A stretch of DNA of 39,155 nucleotides from a virus. Below, piece by piece: positions 14,331 to 21,687 of the stretch; position 1 is the first letter of the stretch; each line of letters starts with the position of its first letter. The notes beneath the pieces were generated by a model. The model did not search any database and had not been told where the DNA came from. It worked only from the letters and a program-made list of their open reading frames with translations. Made by a program: the position numbers and the translations under genes. The stretch lies in IMG/VR virus record IMGVR_UViG_3300034105_001689, positions 1 to 39,155 of that record. The stretch is one strand, 5' to 3'.

Positions 14331-15728
14331 CTATTCTTCCATATGGTAATAACCATTACCTTCATTATATTTTTCCAATTCTTTTGGTACTTGAACATTA
14401 GGACATCCGTTTACATTTAAAAATGTAAAGTTTTTTAATGACAGTATACAATCCGGAACTGATTTTAATTCTTTATTATCAGGGAAAGCCAATAACGTCA
14501 AGTTCTTCAACTCACAGATGTTATCAGGAATTGAACTAATCATATTCTGAAACATCACCGCCACTAACGATTTAAACCTAACAATTGACTTAGGAAGTGC
14601 TACACTAATGTTTTCATTTGAAGTGTTAACAATATTTAATTTTTTAATCGTGTCCGGTAACGCCTCAAATAATTCTTCAAACCCATATAACGCAACAAAT
14701 CTACCTGTTTCATCAGATGGATATCTAATGTTAACGTTTTCACTATTTGGTGTAACAAACCCTTTAGCAAATTCAGGTTTCAATATTTCTTTAAATTCAC
14801 TCCATTTTCCATTTAAAAATTCAACAATTGGGACATTACCCTCAGCAGAATATTGGTCACGAGATTTAAATTGACTCGGTGCTGGAAAGTGAAGTTGATA
14901 TCTTTCTGTAGGTAATCCTGTTACCTCACCTACTTTACCTTTATCGTCATTAGCCATAATAATATATAATGGACCTTTTTGTCTATATCTATGTGAGTGG
15001 TCAGAACCTGTTGCTGCCGTACACCAATTAGACTCACCTCTTGCTAATCCTCCTTCGTAACCTCCAAAATAAGAAGCCGCCTTAGAACCTAAGTCACCTT
15101 TATCAGAAATTCTAATCAAGGTATATTCTGAACCAACCTTTAATATTTCCGCACCGGGAAAATTAAAGTTTGTTTTAACGTCAGCACCTTTTTCGTTTTT
15201 AACTTTTTTACCACGATACACAGCCAAATCAACTGTTGTATCACCATACTCAACTTGTAATTGAGATAATTCGTTAATAGATTTAACATTATTAATATCT
15301 TTCTTAGACGCATCTACTAAACTACCTTTGAATCTTTCAAATTTTGTTAGTAATTCAGTAAAGTAATGTAAATCTTCTAAAAAAAGTTTTCTATATTGAT
15401 TTGCCTTTGATTTATATTCGTCAGTATTAACTTCTATAACATCATTATTGTCATTAGTTAAATGTGGTTTAATAAACATATTTAACATCCATTGACTATA
15501 TTTCCCAACCTTAATTTGATTACTTAACATATCTTCAACGGACGCACCATTTTTGTCATAGTTAACCGGAACTCTTGTTGTTGGGTCAGCAAAAACTATT
15601 TGCTTAACAATTTCAAAAGGAAGTAATCCTTTTTTTCTATCACCACTAGGTAGTATATATTTATTATAAAATACCTGAAAACGAGCGTCTTCAGTTATTA
15701 AATTTGAAAGTACTTGGATAATCTTCAT
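14331..15728 (-). CDS. Leucine-rich-repeat protein with WCTA-type domain, paralogue 2
   Basis: A 465-residue protein, same layout as its tandem neighbour: N-terminus MKIIQVLSNLITEDARF with LITE at 10-13, the NWCTAATGSDHSHRYRQKGP and YQLHFPAPSQFKS block in the centre, and a leucine-rich-repeat end (LPDTIKKLNIVNTSNENISV, IPDNICELKNLTLLAFPDNK). The two differ mainly in surface loops. Both starts follow the same AATATTTATAA plus A-rich leader; this copy in addition has a host-type promoter further upstream at 15802-15831. A role in the virion or in binding host or phage partners is possible; nothing more can be said. Confidence 0.7.
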   Translation of the reverse strand: MKIIQVLSNLITEDARFQVFYNKYILPSGDRKKGLLPFEIVKQIVFADPTTRVPVNYDKNGASVEDMLSNQIKVGKYSQWMLNMFIKPHLTNDNNDVIEVNTDEYKSKANQYRKLFLEDLHYFTELLTKFERFKGSLVDASKKDINNVKSINELSQLQVEYGDTTVDLAVYRGKKVKNEKGADVKTNFNFPGAEILKVGSEYTLIRISDKGDLGSKAASYFGGYEGGLARGESNWCTAATGSDHSHRYRQKGPLYIIMANDDKGKVGEVTGLPTERYQLHFPAPSQFKSRDQYSAEGNVPIVEFLNGKWSEFKEILKPEFAKGFVTPNSENVNIRYPSDETGRFVALYGFEELFEALPDTIKKLNIVNTSNENISVALPKSIVRFKSLVAVMFQNMISSIPDNICELKNLTLLAFPDNKELKSVPDCILSLKNFTFLNVNGCPNVQVPKELEKYNEGNGYYHMEE

Positions 15729-15741
15729 TTAATTGTTTTTA

Positions 15742-15752
15742 TTATAAATATT
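15742..15752 (-). promoter_or_regulatory. Late-type promoter motif AATATTTATAA
   Basis: Minus-strand AATATTTATAA, 13 bases before the ATG at 15728. It lies 50 bases downstream of a host-type promoter, so the gene may be expressed in two phases. Confidence 0.5.
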
Positions 15753-15801
15753 TGTTTTTTGTAAATAATCTAACAAACGTTATTTTCTTTATTCAACGGG
15801 A

Positions 15802-15831
15802 CAAAGATAAGACATATTTTTAATTATCCAA
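15802..15831 (-). promoter_or_regulatory. Bacteroidetes-type promoter (TTG-N19-TATCTTTG)
   Basis: Minus-strand TTG (15831-15829), 19 bases, TATCTTTG (15809-15802). It directly follows the stop of the Dam-type gene and points at the leucine-rich-repeat gene starting at 15728. Confidence 0.75.
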
Positions 15832-15832
15832 A

Positions 15833-16681
15833 CTATTTTCGGTAATTCATAATAAGAAGTTCTTCCCCCATATTTTGAGTCTTACCTTTCTTAGCCGCAG
15901 CCGCCTTAGCAAATTCTTTCTTTTCCCACACATATTGAGTCTGAGGGAACCAAGTATGTAACTGAGGAAAATCATAGTAAGATAAAGAGAACTTCCCTTG
16001 AATACCTTTTAAACAATCTGCAAGTCTCTCGTGGTCAGCACTATCAAAGTCGTGGTTGTTATAATAGTTCTCTGTTTTCCAATATGGTGGGTCAGCATAA
16101 ACATATGTAGATGGGTTATCATACTTTTGAATAACCTCTTCAAAGTCCATATTCTCAACCTTAGTAATTTTTAAGAAATGTTCCACCCAATCAGGTTTAG
16201 ATAACTTATCTCTGAATGTTAGATACTTTGATTTGTATTTCCCTTTCAAGTCAATAAACGAACTTGTTTCAGGTTTAGAGCCCGAGAATACCTGAGCCAA
16301 CACATAAGCGTATTTAGCCGCAACTACATAATCGTAAGCCTGTACGCTGAAATTGGTTTCAAATATTTCAGCCTGAAACCTGATAAATTGTTCTTTATAG
16401 ATGTCCGGTGTCGGAAACTCATTTCTTTGTTGACAAGGAATTGAGTTAACAACTTCCAATAATCTCTCAGGATTCTGAAGACACTGAAATAAATTGTAGT
16501 TAAGTGGATTGAAGTCATTGTAGACAACTTCTTTTAGATTTGGGTATTTGGATAAGTCCATATTAAAGAATACCCAAAACATACCTGAAAATGGTTCCAC
16601 GTATGTTTCAATGTCTTGAGGTATAAACGGAACAATCCATTTACCTATCTTTGATTTACCCCCGATGTATGATAATGCCAT
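15833..16681 (-). CDS. Dam-type (D12 class) DNA N6-adenine methyltransferase
   Basis: A 282-residue enzyme of the MethyltransfD12 family (T4 Dam, E. coli Dam), which transfers a methyl group from AdoMet to the N6 of adenine in a short site. The N-terminus SYIGGKSKIGKWIVPFIP is the family's opening, the AdoMet motif is YVEPFSGMFWVFF at residues 27-39, and the catalytic DPPY lies at 197-200 (YADPPYWKTENYY). The length is normal. No matching endonuclease is near, which favours protection of phage DNA. It is the second DNA methyltransferase in the window and belongs to a different class. A TTG-N22-TACTTTAA sequence upstream (16695-16727) may be its promoter, a weak match. Confidence 0.92.
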   Translation of the reverse strand: MALSYIGGKSKIGKWIVPFIPQDIETYVEPFSGMFWVFFNMDLSKYPNLKEVVYNDFNPLNYNLFQCLQNPERLLEVVNSIPCQQRNEFPTPDIYKEQFIRFQAEIFETNFSVQAYDYVVAAKYAYVLAQVFSGSKPETSSFIDLKGKYKSKYLTFRDKLSKPDWVEHFLKITKVENMDFEEVIQKYDNPSTYVYADPPYWKTENYYNNHDFDSADHERLADCLKGIQGKFSLSYYDFPQLHTWFPQTQYVWEKKEFAKAAAAKKGKTQNMGEELLIMNYRK

Positions 16682-16729
16682 AATTTTTCTTTTTTTAAAG
16701 TATAAGAAATAAAAAGTGAAAAAGCAAGT

Positions 16730-16759
16730 TTCTCTTTTAAAAAATTTTTACTATATTTG
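16730..16759 (+). promoter_or_regulatory. Probable TAnnTTTG promoter for the small membrane protein
   Basis: TATATTTG at 16752-16759 on the plus strand, 21 bases before the ATG at 16781. Nineteen bases upstream is TTC instead of TTG, so only the downstream element is good. Confidence 0.45.
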
Positions 16760-16780
16760 TTTTAAATTAATATTATTACT

Positions 16781-16996
16781 ATGGAAACAGTTGAAGGACA
16801 AATTATTGAAGAAAGAGACATCATAGATGTTACACCTGAACAACCTGAACAACCTGAAGAGGAATGTAAAACCTGTAAACAAAGAGGTTTAACTAAAGGG
16901 CAGTGGATTATGTTATCAGCATCATTTTACATATTGTTCTCCGCGATATACGGAACAATAAAAATAATCCAAGAATTACTTCAATATATCCCATAA
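16781..16996 (+). CDS. Small tail-anchored membrane protein
   Basis: Seventy-one residues with an acidic, Pro/Glu-rich start (TPEQPEQPEEECKTCKQR), a CKTC pair, and one transmembrane helix at about 47-65 (WIMLSASFYILFSAIYGTIK). Only a few residues follow the helix. The CxxC pair directly before the membrane could be redox-active or bind metal. No family recognised. A bidirectional terminator follows at once. Confidence 0.65.
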   Translation: METVEGQIIEERDIIDVTPEQPEQPEEECKTCKQRGLTKGQWIMLSASFYILFSAIYGTIKIIQELLQYIP

Positions 16997-16999
16997 AAA

Positions 17000-17017
17000 A
17001 ACCCCTTTATAGGGGTT
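17000..17017. terminator. Bidirectional rho-independent terminator
   Basis: AACCCC/GGGGTT stem around TTTATA, with A/T runs on both sides, shared by the plus-strand membrane protein gene and the minus-strand dnaJ-like gene whose stop it overlaps. Confidence 0.8.
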
Positions 17018-17936
17018 ATCTTTTAAACTTAACAAATAGTTTTATATATAAATCACCTCTACCGTGATATCCTTTACCTTTAACTCGTAATGGTTTTGAC
17101 GTGTCAAACTCCTGTGGTAGTTTAATTGAAATGTCCCCTAAAGGATGGGGAACTTTAACACTACCTAATTTAATAGTATTTAAATCAAAATAAGCATTAT
17201 AGATTAAATCCTCCATTGATTTTTCAAAATTATTTTCCGGGATAATGTTAACTTTAATTACTAAATTACCGTACATCCCATCTCTAAAATCTCCTTTACC
17301 TTGAACTCTTAAAAATTGACCCTCATCAATTCCGTGTGGTAATTTAATTGATATGGTTTCCTTTGAGGATGTTGTTGTGGTTCCGTGACAAGTACCACAA
17401 GTTGTTCTATATGTAAAACCTCTACCACTACAACTACCACAATGTGTTCTAATTATTTGTGTAAATAATCCGGTTCCAATTTGTTGAGTAATCATTCCTT
17501 GTCCATTACAAGTAGAACAAGTTATTTTTTCACCACCTGTTCCATTACACCCACCACAATTATGGTTTCGCTCATATGTAATGTTTTTTTCACCTCCCAA
17601 GAAAGATTCAACAGCATTAACAACCACCTCAATTATCTTATCCGGGACAGCACGTTTTCTTTGAGTGTGCATTTGGTTAAACATCTCCTCAAACGGATTA
17701 AATCCTCCTCCACCACCACCACCCATATTAGCAAAGGGGTTTCTTTTTTGGTTATCGTATTGACTTCGTTTATTTTCGTCGCCTATCGTATCATACGCCT
17801 CTGAAATCTTTTTAAACTTATTTTCATCACCACCTTTATCCGGGTGATGTTCTACAGCTAACTTCCTATAAGCCTTCTTTATTTCGTCCTGTGTGGCATT
17901 TTGGTTAACACCTAATATTTGATAAAAATCTTCCAT
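17016..17936 (-). CDS. dnaJ: DnaJ/Hsp40-type co-chaperone
   Basis: A 306-residue type I Hsp40. Residues 1-60 are a J domain with HPD at 31-33, which stimulates the ATPase of DnaK/Hsp70. A Gly-rich linker follows (GGGGGGGFNPF), then a zinc-finger region at about 124-186 with all four CxxC units (CGGCNGTG, CSTCNGQG, CGSCSGRG, CGTCHGT), then one substrate-binding domain (IKLPHGIDEGQFLRVQGKGD). It is about 70 residues shorter than E. coli DnaJ, mainly at the C-terminus, so dimerisation may be lost. No Hsp70 gene is in the window, so it probably works with the host DnaK, for example in folding virion proteins. No promoter of either class was recognised before the ATG. Confidence 0.92.
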   Translation of the reverse strand: MEDFYQILGVNQNATQDEIKKAYRKLAVEHHPDKGGDENKFKKISEAYDTIGDENKRSQYDNQKRNPFANMGGGGGGGFNPFEEMFNQMHTQRKRAVPDKIIEVVVNAVESFLGGEKNITYERNHNCGGCNGTGGEKITCSTCNGQGMITQQIGTGLFTQIIRTHCGSCSGRGFTYRTTCGTCHGTTTTSSKETISIKLPHGIDEGQFLRVQGKGDFRDGMYGNLVIKVNIIPENNFEKSMEDLIYNAYFDLNTIKLGSVKVPHPLGDISIKLPQEFDTSKPLRVKGKGYHGRGDLYIKLFVKFKR

Positions 17937-17974
17937 TCTTTACTTCTACTATATTTAAAGTTAAATTATTTATT

Positions 17975-18619
17975 ATGAATTATTTAATTGTTCTATTTAA
18001 AAATAAAGTAAAAAAGAAAATAATCAAGAAGTTTAAGACCTCAAATAGAGCAAATAACTTCTACGAATCTTTATTGGATAATAGTAACAACGTATTGTTT
18101 AACAAACAATATGAAAATGGATTTTCTTTTAATTATGAAATTGCCATCCTCGAAAAGGTATCGGGAACTTTTCTACCTGTATTTTTAAAAGATGAGTTAG
18201 GAAGAAATGTAAAAGTGAATTTAGATGATGAAGATTTTTCAATTAAAAAAATCACCACATACCATACTGAAGAAAATATTTTAGACACTACTTTAAATAA
18301 AAAAATAAACTCAAAAGAGTTTATTAAATTATATTTGGACCCACCGGGACTTAAATTAGTATCAAAATTAAATAATAAAATTATTGTTCAAAATGACGAT
18401 AAATTTAATTTATTTACATTGAAGAATGATTACGACTCAAGTAGATTTATTGATGTGATATCTGAATTCTTTATAGAACAAAAAAGATATGACACTATGT
18501 TTGTTAAAGATTATTCTAACGCTCAAAGAAAATACTTATACAATTTATTAATTGAGAATGGGTTTTCTAAGAATTACTTACAGCGTCAGACAACGACCCA
18601 TCCTTCAATAAAAACATAA
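17975..18619 (+). CDS. Hypothetical protein, 214 residues
   Basis: No family recognised. The start MNYLIVLFKNKVKKKIIKKF is hydrophobic then strongly basic, which could suggest a membrane contact but is too short and charged for a signal peptide. The rest is a soluble Lys/Asn/Asp-rich protein. It diverges from the dnaJ-like gene (38 bases apart) and its last 53 bases overlap the convergent gene ending at 18567. A CTATATTTAAAG sequence 15-25 bases upstream is a poor variant of the late-type motif. Confidence 0.6.
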   Translation: MNYLIVLFKNKVKKKIIKKFKTSNRANNFYESLLDNSNNVLFNKQYENGFSFNYEIAILEKVSGTFLPVFLKDELGRNVKVNLDDEDFSIKKITTYHTEENILDTTLNKKINSKEFIKLYLDPPGLKLVSKLNNKIIVQNDDKFNLFTLKNDYDSSRFIDVISEFFIEQKRYDTMFVKDYSNAQRKYLYNLLIENGFSKNYLQRQTTTHPSIKT

Positions 18620-18818
18620 ATTCAACACCGGACATATCAATCTTAAATTGTTTGAAATCTCTATCAACATCTCTAAAGTTTTTTTGAACTTTCTTATAAT
18701 CATCGTAGTTAAGTTCCATCGCAATCGCCATAGTCCCATCCGGAAATAATGTTTGTAATCCATCTGCAACAAGCGCCAACTTTTCAATTATCCCATCAAT
18801 ACTTTTATTCTCTGCCAT
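18567..18818 (-). CDS. Hypothetical protein, 83 residues
   Basis: No family recognised. A soluble alpha/beta type product (MAENKSIDGIIEKLALVADG, then KFKIDMSGVEFMFLLKDGSL in approximate outline). It overlaps the upstream gene by 31 bases and the convergent plus-strand gene by 53 bases. Frame and composition look coding on this strand; another frame at 18605-18787 within it is a shadow. Confidence 0.55.
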   Translation of the reverse strand: MAENKSIDGIIEKLALVADGLQTLFPDGTMAIAMELNYDDYKKVQKNFRDVDRDFKQFKIDMSGVEFMFLLKDGSLSDAVSNS

Positions 18819-18982
18819 AATGTTAATTTTTTAGGTGGTTCAGGTTGTTTTGGTACAACATCTTCTTTACGAATTTGTTTAATTTTATCAATTAAAATTT
18901 CCTTATCTCGTTTTAAGATAAGGTCATTTTTAATTATATCACGATTCAGTAACTCCAATTCCTTTAACGCTTTCTTCCCCAT
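18788..18982 (-). CDS. Small charged helical protein, 64 residues
   Basis: A Lys/Glu/Ile-rich helix or coiled coil (ALKELELLNRDIIKNDLILK and onwards) followed by a Pro/Lys-rich tail ending LWQRIKVLMG. No family recognised. It overlaps both neighbours on the same strand (44 bases upstream, 31 downstream), which is longer than usual here. Confidence 0.5.
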   Translation of the reverse strand: MGKKALKELELLNRDIIKNDLILKRDKEILIDKIKQIRKEDVVPKQPEPPKKLTLWQRIKVLMG

Positions 18983-19373
18983 CGTCTAATTTTATTTTTT
19001 TTGTCTTTGGTCTCATCTCAAAACTTAAATCTTTTAAATTTGTTAAATTTTGTCTCTCAAATATTGACTTTAATTCGTTAACTTTATTTTGGAATAACCT
19101 ATCTTTTTCTTCTAACTCAAGATTGTATTGTATAATACTTTTTAAATTACTAGAAATAATCCCCACATTTTCTTCAGATATTTCCGAAACAAATGAAAAA
19201 AATCGATGTTCTTCAATTTTACTAGTTTGTTCCATTACCTTTTCTTCATCTACATATTTTTTAGGTAACTTCCAAGATGTTGGGAAACTAACGTCAAAAC
19301 TTAAATAGTTTTCTAATTTTCTAACAGACTGTAAATAAGGTAATAGAGATGAAAATTCTTTATATAAACTCAT
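18939..19373 (-). CDS. Coiled-coil protein, 144 residues
   Basis: The frame is open from 19448, but I start at the ATG at 19373 (residue 26), two bases after the stop of the upstream gene. The product MSLYKEFSSLLPYLQSVRKL is followed by a helical region with a likely coiled coil (about residues 60-115, LKSIIQYNLELEEKDRLFQN) and a basic then acidic tail. No family recognised. Confidence 0.55.
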   Translation of the reverse strand: MSLYKEFSSLLPYLQSVRKLENYLSFDVSFPTSWKLPKKYVDEEKVMEQTSKIEEHRFFSFVSEISEENVGIISSNLKSIIQYNLELEEKDRLFQNKVNELKSIFERQNLTNLKDLSFEMRPKTKKIKLDDGEESVKGIGVTES

Positions 19374-19375
19374 AA

Positions 19376-19564
19376 TTAATTTTTTATAATATATGTTAAG
19401 CAATATGTAATTGCCAATCCAAGAAAGATAAGTTCCCATTTCCCCCATACAATTGGTTTTGGTGGGTTTGAAAATAGGGAACTCATTATTCTACCAACTG
19501 TCTTAACAACAGTTAACGTTGAAAAGATAAATACAAATAAATAAATTGTATTAATATCCGTCAT
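19376..19564 (-). CDS. Small two-helix membrane protein
   Basis: Sixty-two residues with hydrophobic segments at about 7-25 and 43-60 and a short loop (NPPKPIVWGKW). No family recognised; size and topology would fit a holin-like or accessory membrane protein, but the endolysin is 4 kb away. The ATG overlaps the stop of the histone-like gene (TAATG). Confidence 0.55.
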   Translation of the reverse strand: MTDINTIYLFVFIFSTLTVVKTVGRIMSSLFSNPPKPIVWGKWELIFLGLAITYCLTYIIKN

Positions 19565-19740
19565 TATTCTCCCCCTTTTCTTTCAGATAAAATCTCTTTT
19601 CTTAGACCATCTAATAATTTTTTTAAATCTTGTGCTGATTTTCTAGCTCTTGTTCCGGCGCTATTATTACCACCGAAAAATTTTGTTGTGTCTACTGATA
19701 GTTCTTCTACCAATGACTTAATTTGTTCTAACGTTTCCAT
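19564..19740 (-). CDS. Histone H1-like (Hc1-type) DNA-binding protein
   Basis: A 58-residue protein that fits the small bacterial histone H1-like Hc1 family (PF07432), well known in Bacteroidetes and Chlamydia: METLEQIKSLVEELSVDTTK as the first helix, then the hallmark AGTRARKSAQDLKKLLDGLR at residues 28-47 and a charged end EILSERKGGE. The family binds DNA without sequence preference and compacts it. In a phage it could condense or protect phage DNA, or alter host chromatin; which one is open. The stop overlaps the ATG of the next gene. Confidence 0.78.
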   Translation of the reverse strand: METLEQIKSLVEELSVDTTKFFGGNNSAGTRARKSAQDLKKLLDGLRKEILSERKGGE

Positions 19741-19819
19741 CTGAATAATTTTAATTTATTTATTTTTTATAATAGTAAAAGTAATTTTTTTTACCCTATA
19801 GTAAATACTATCACCCTTT

Positions 19820-20284
19820 TTAATGTTTTAAATACTTATCCAACAATTTATAAATGGTTGTTATCATATCTAAATCTGATTTAGTAAATAGTTTTTCATT
19901 GTTAAATAGGTCCGTAAAAAAGAACCCTATTGAGGATTTTACTTTAGTGTCTTTTTGATTGTAAAATGTCTCCCCAAAAAAAGATTCAAAATAATCAAAG
20001 TGTTCACCTTTTTTATTAAATTTAATGTTTTCTTTATCAAAATTATCTATGGTTTTATTCCAACACCACTCGAAGTGATTTTTATCATCAGATTCACTTA
20101 AAACAATTTTAGTTTCGTTAACATCATTCTCACCTAAATAAGTATTTAAAATCAGACTATTGAGTGAATGCGTGAAATCAGAATATAATTCCAATTTTTC
20201 AGAAATTATATTATTACCTCGGAACCAAACGTCAACGTCTTCCGGTAATAAAGGTTTTGATATGTAGTTAAAAAAATTCTCCAT
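19820..20284 (-). CDS. Hypothetical acidic protein with start codon inside a hairpin
   Basis: A 154-residue acidic, aromatic-rich protein (SKPLLPEDVDVWFRGNNIIS) of no recognised family. Its ATG at 20284 lies within the 3' arm of a perfect 10-base-pair hairpin that, together with the following T-run, also looks like a terminator of the upstream gene. If this start is right, translation would depend on opening the hairpin. No other suitable ATG lies near. Confidence 0.55.
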   Translation of the reverse strand: MENFFNYISKPLLPEDVDVWFRGNNIISEKLELYSDFTHSLNSLILNTYLGENDVNETKIVLSESDDKNHFEWCWNKTIDNFDKENIKFNKKGEHFDYFESFFGETFYNQKDTKVKSSIGFFFTDLFNNEKLFTKSDLDMITTIYKLLDKYLKH

Positions 20285-20303
20285 AGAGTTCGTCTATGGA
20301 GAA
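20277..20303 (-). terminator. Terminator-like hairpin covering a start codon
   Basis: Perfect inverted repeat TTCTCCATAG (20277-20286) / CTATGGAGAA (20294-20303) with a seven-base loop. On the minus strand a T-run follows (20276-20271). It lies 29 bases after the stop of the gene at 20332-21648, where a terminator is expected, but its second arm contains the ATG of the next gene. Confidence 0.65.
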
Positions 20304-20331
20304 ATTATAAGTTAAAATATTTGTTTGTAAA

Positions 20332-21648
20332 TTATTGTGTTTTTCGGTCGTAACTAATTAACGATTTCATTCTGTCAAACTCTTCGTTGATTTGTTTTGT
20401 TTTCTTTTCAGTAGATTCCAATTTAAGGTTAATACCTTTACCACTATCCTCACCTGTCGCATCTTTAATAGGTTGAGCAGATTTTTGATAAGCCATATTT
20501 CTTACTTTAGCAAATTTATTAGCTTTACGTTTGGCATTAATCTTTTTGTTAACATCTGTTTCAACAGCATTACCCCATTCAGAGTTATTACCTGTTTTAG
20601 AAGAACCTTCAATGTTATTAGTTATTTGTTCTTCATTCGGTTCTATTTGGTCATAGTCTAAATTTTCCATACCAGGACTCATAAAATCATCAATAAATTC
20701 TTGACCCGCATCTGACATAGTATAAGCCTTTTTCTTCATCTTTTCTATTTCACCATTTCCTTTAGGAAACATTTTAGGGTTCATTTCATAATCACCTTTA
20801 GAACCATCTTTAAGATAATCTTTCATTTTTTTGGTAACCGCTTTAATGTTATCATCATTTTCCTTTCCGGAACCATTGTGAGCTTTTTTATAAACCTCTA
20901 ATCCTCTTGGAGAACCTCCAAAACCTTTAATGTTATTTTTTTCCGCAGGGTCTTTAACTTCTTTATTTTTTTGTTCTAACACAATTTTCTCAATTAACCC
21001 AACCATTTCATTTTCAGTCAATCTATACGATTCTTTAACCGGATATTTTTTACCATCTACTTCAAAAGAATCTTTACCACTTTTTTTAGCGTTAGATAAC
21101 GCTCCTGAGAAAGCATTACCTTCTTCCGTTTCTTGTTCTTCCATTCCGTGTGTTGTAGAAATTTTGTTAATTCTTTTAATGGCTTTACTATTTTTTGATT
21201 TATTTCTTAACATTTCAAAGTCTTCAGCATCAATCTTATTGTTTTTGTTTTTATCCAATTTTCTTTGACGACCTTTTAATGCCTCGGTAATATTAATACC
21301 TTGACACATTTCTTTAGTAACAGGGTCTTCTTTACCAAAATTTTCAATATGGTATCTACAAGTTTTTTCTCTATCTTCGTCAGTGTTTTCTTCATCACCA
21401 ACAAAGTCTTCACTTTCTCCAACATAATCAAACTCATCATCTAATGTGTTATCAACATCGTAAATTCCTTCACTCATATCCTCATACATACCACCACATT
21501 CATTACATTCACCTTCATACATTTGACCCCCACATTCGCAAACGTCACCTTTAATCTTTGAAACAAGAGTGTCCGCCTTTTCTTCTAAAGTTTCTTTTAA
21601 AATTTTAGACACTAAATTATCTAAATAAGTTGTATTTAATTTTTTCAT
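20332..21648 (-). CDS. Putative head-core/structural protein with zinc-ribbon-like and EF-hand-like motifs
   Basis: A 438-residue, highly charged protein. Residues 1-25 (LNTTYLDNLVSKILKETLEE) are helical. Cys37, 39, 48 and 51 form a C-x-C/C-x2-C zinc-ribbon-like site. Residues 132-143 (DKNKNNKIDAED) fit an EF-hand calcium loop. Residues 208-226 (YRLTENEMVGLIEKIVLEQ) repeat, here internally, the tag seen at the N-termini of other proteins, ending in a (L/I)xxE site. I remember similar proteins from large environmental phages without known function. Low-complexity charged composition and internal cleavage-like sites would suit a prohead core protein such as T4 gp22; this is inference. A late-type motif precedes it. 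Confidence 0.65.
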   Translation of the reverse strand: MKKLNTTYLDNLVSKILKETLEEKADTLVSKIKGDVCECGGQMYEGECNECGGMYEDMSEGIYDVDNTLDDEFDYVGESEDFVGDEENTDEDREKTCRYHIENFGKEDPVTKEMCQGINITEALKGRQRKLDKNKNNKIDAEDFEMLRNKSKNSKAIKRINKISTTHGMEEQETEEGNAFSGALSNAKKSGKDSFEVDGKKYPVKESYRLTENEMVGLIEKIVLEQKNKEVKDPAEKNNIKGFGGSPRGLEVYKKAHNGSGKENDDNIKAVTKKMKDYLKDGSKGDYEMNPKMFPKGNGEIEKMKKKAYTMSDAGQEFIDDFMSPGMENLDYDQIEPNEEQITNNIEGSSKTGNNSEWGNAVETDVNKKINAKRKANKFAKVRNMAYQKSAQPIKDATGEDSGKGINLKLESTEKKTKQINEEFDRMKSLISYDRKTQ

Positions 21649-21660
21649 TTTTAGTTTTTA

Positions 21661-21670
21661 TTATAAATAT
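21661..21670 (-). promoter_or_regulatory. Late-type promoter motif ATATTTATAA
   Basis: Minus-strand ATATATTTATAA, then an A-rich leader of 12 bases to the ATG at 21648. Confidence 0.5.
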
Positions 21671-21687
21671 ATTAGTTTTTAACTTTA

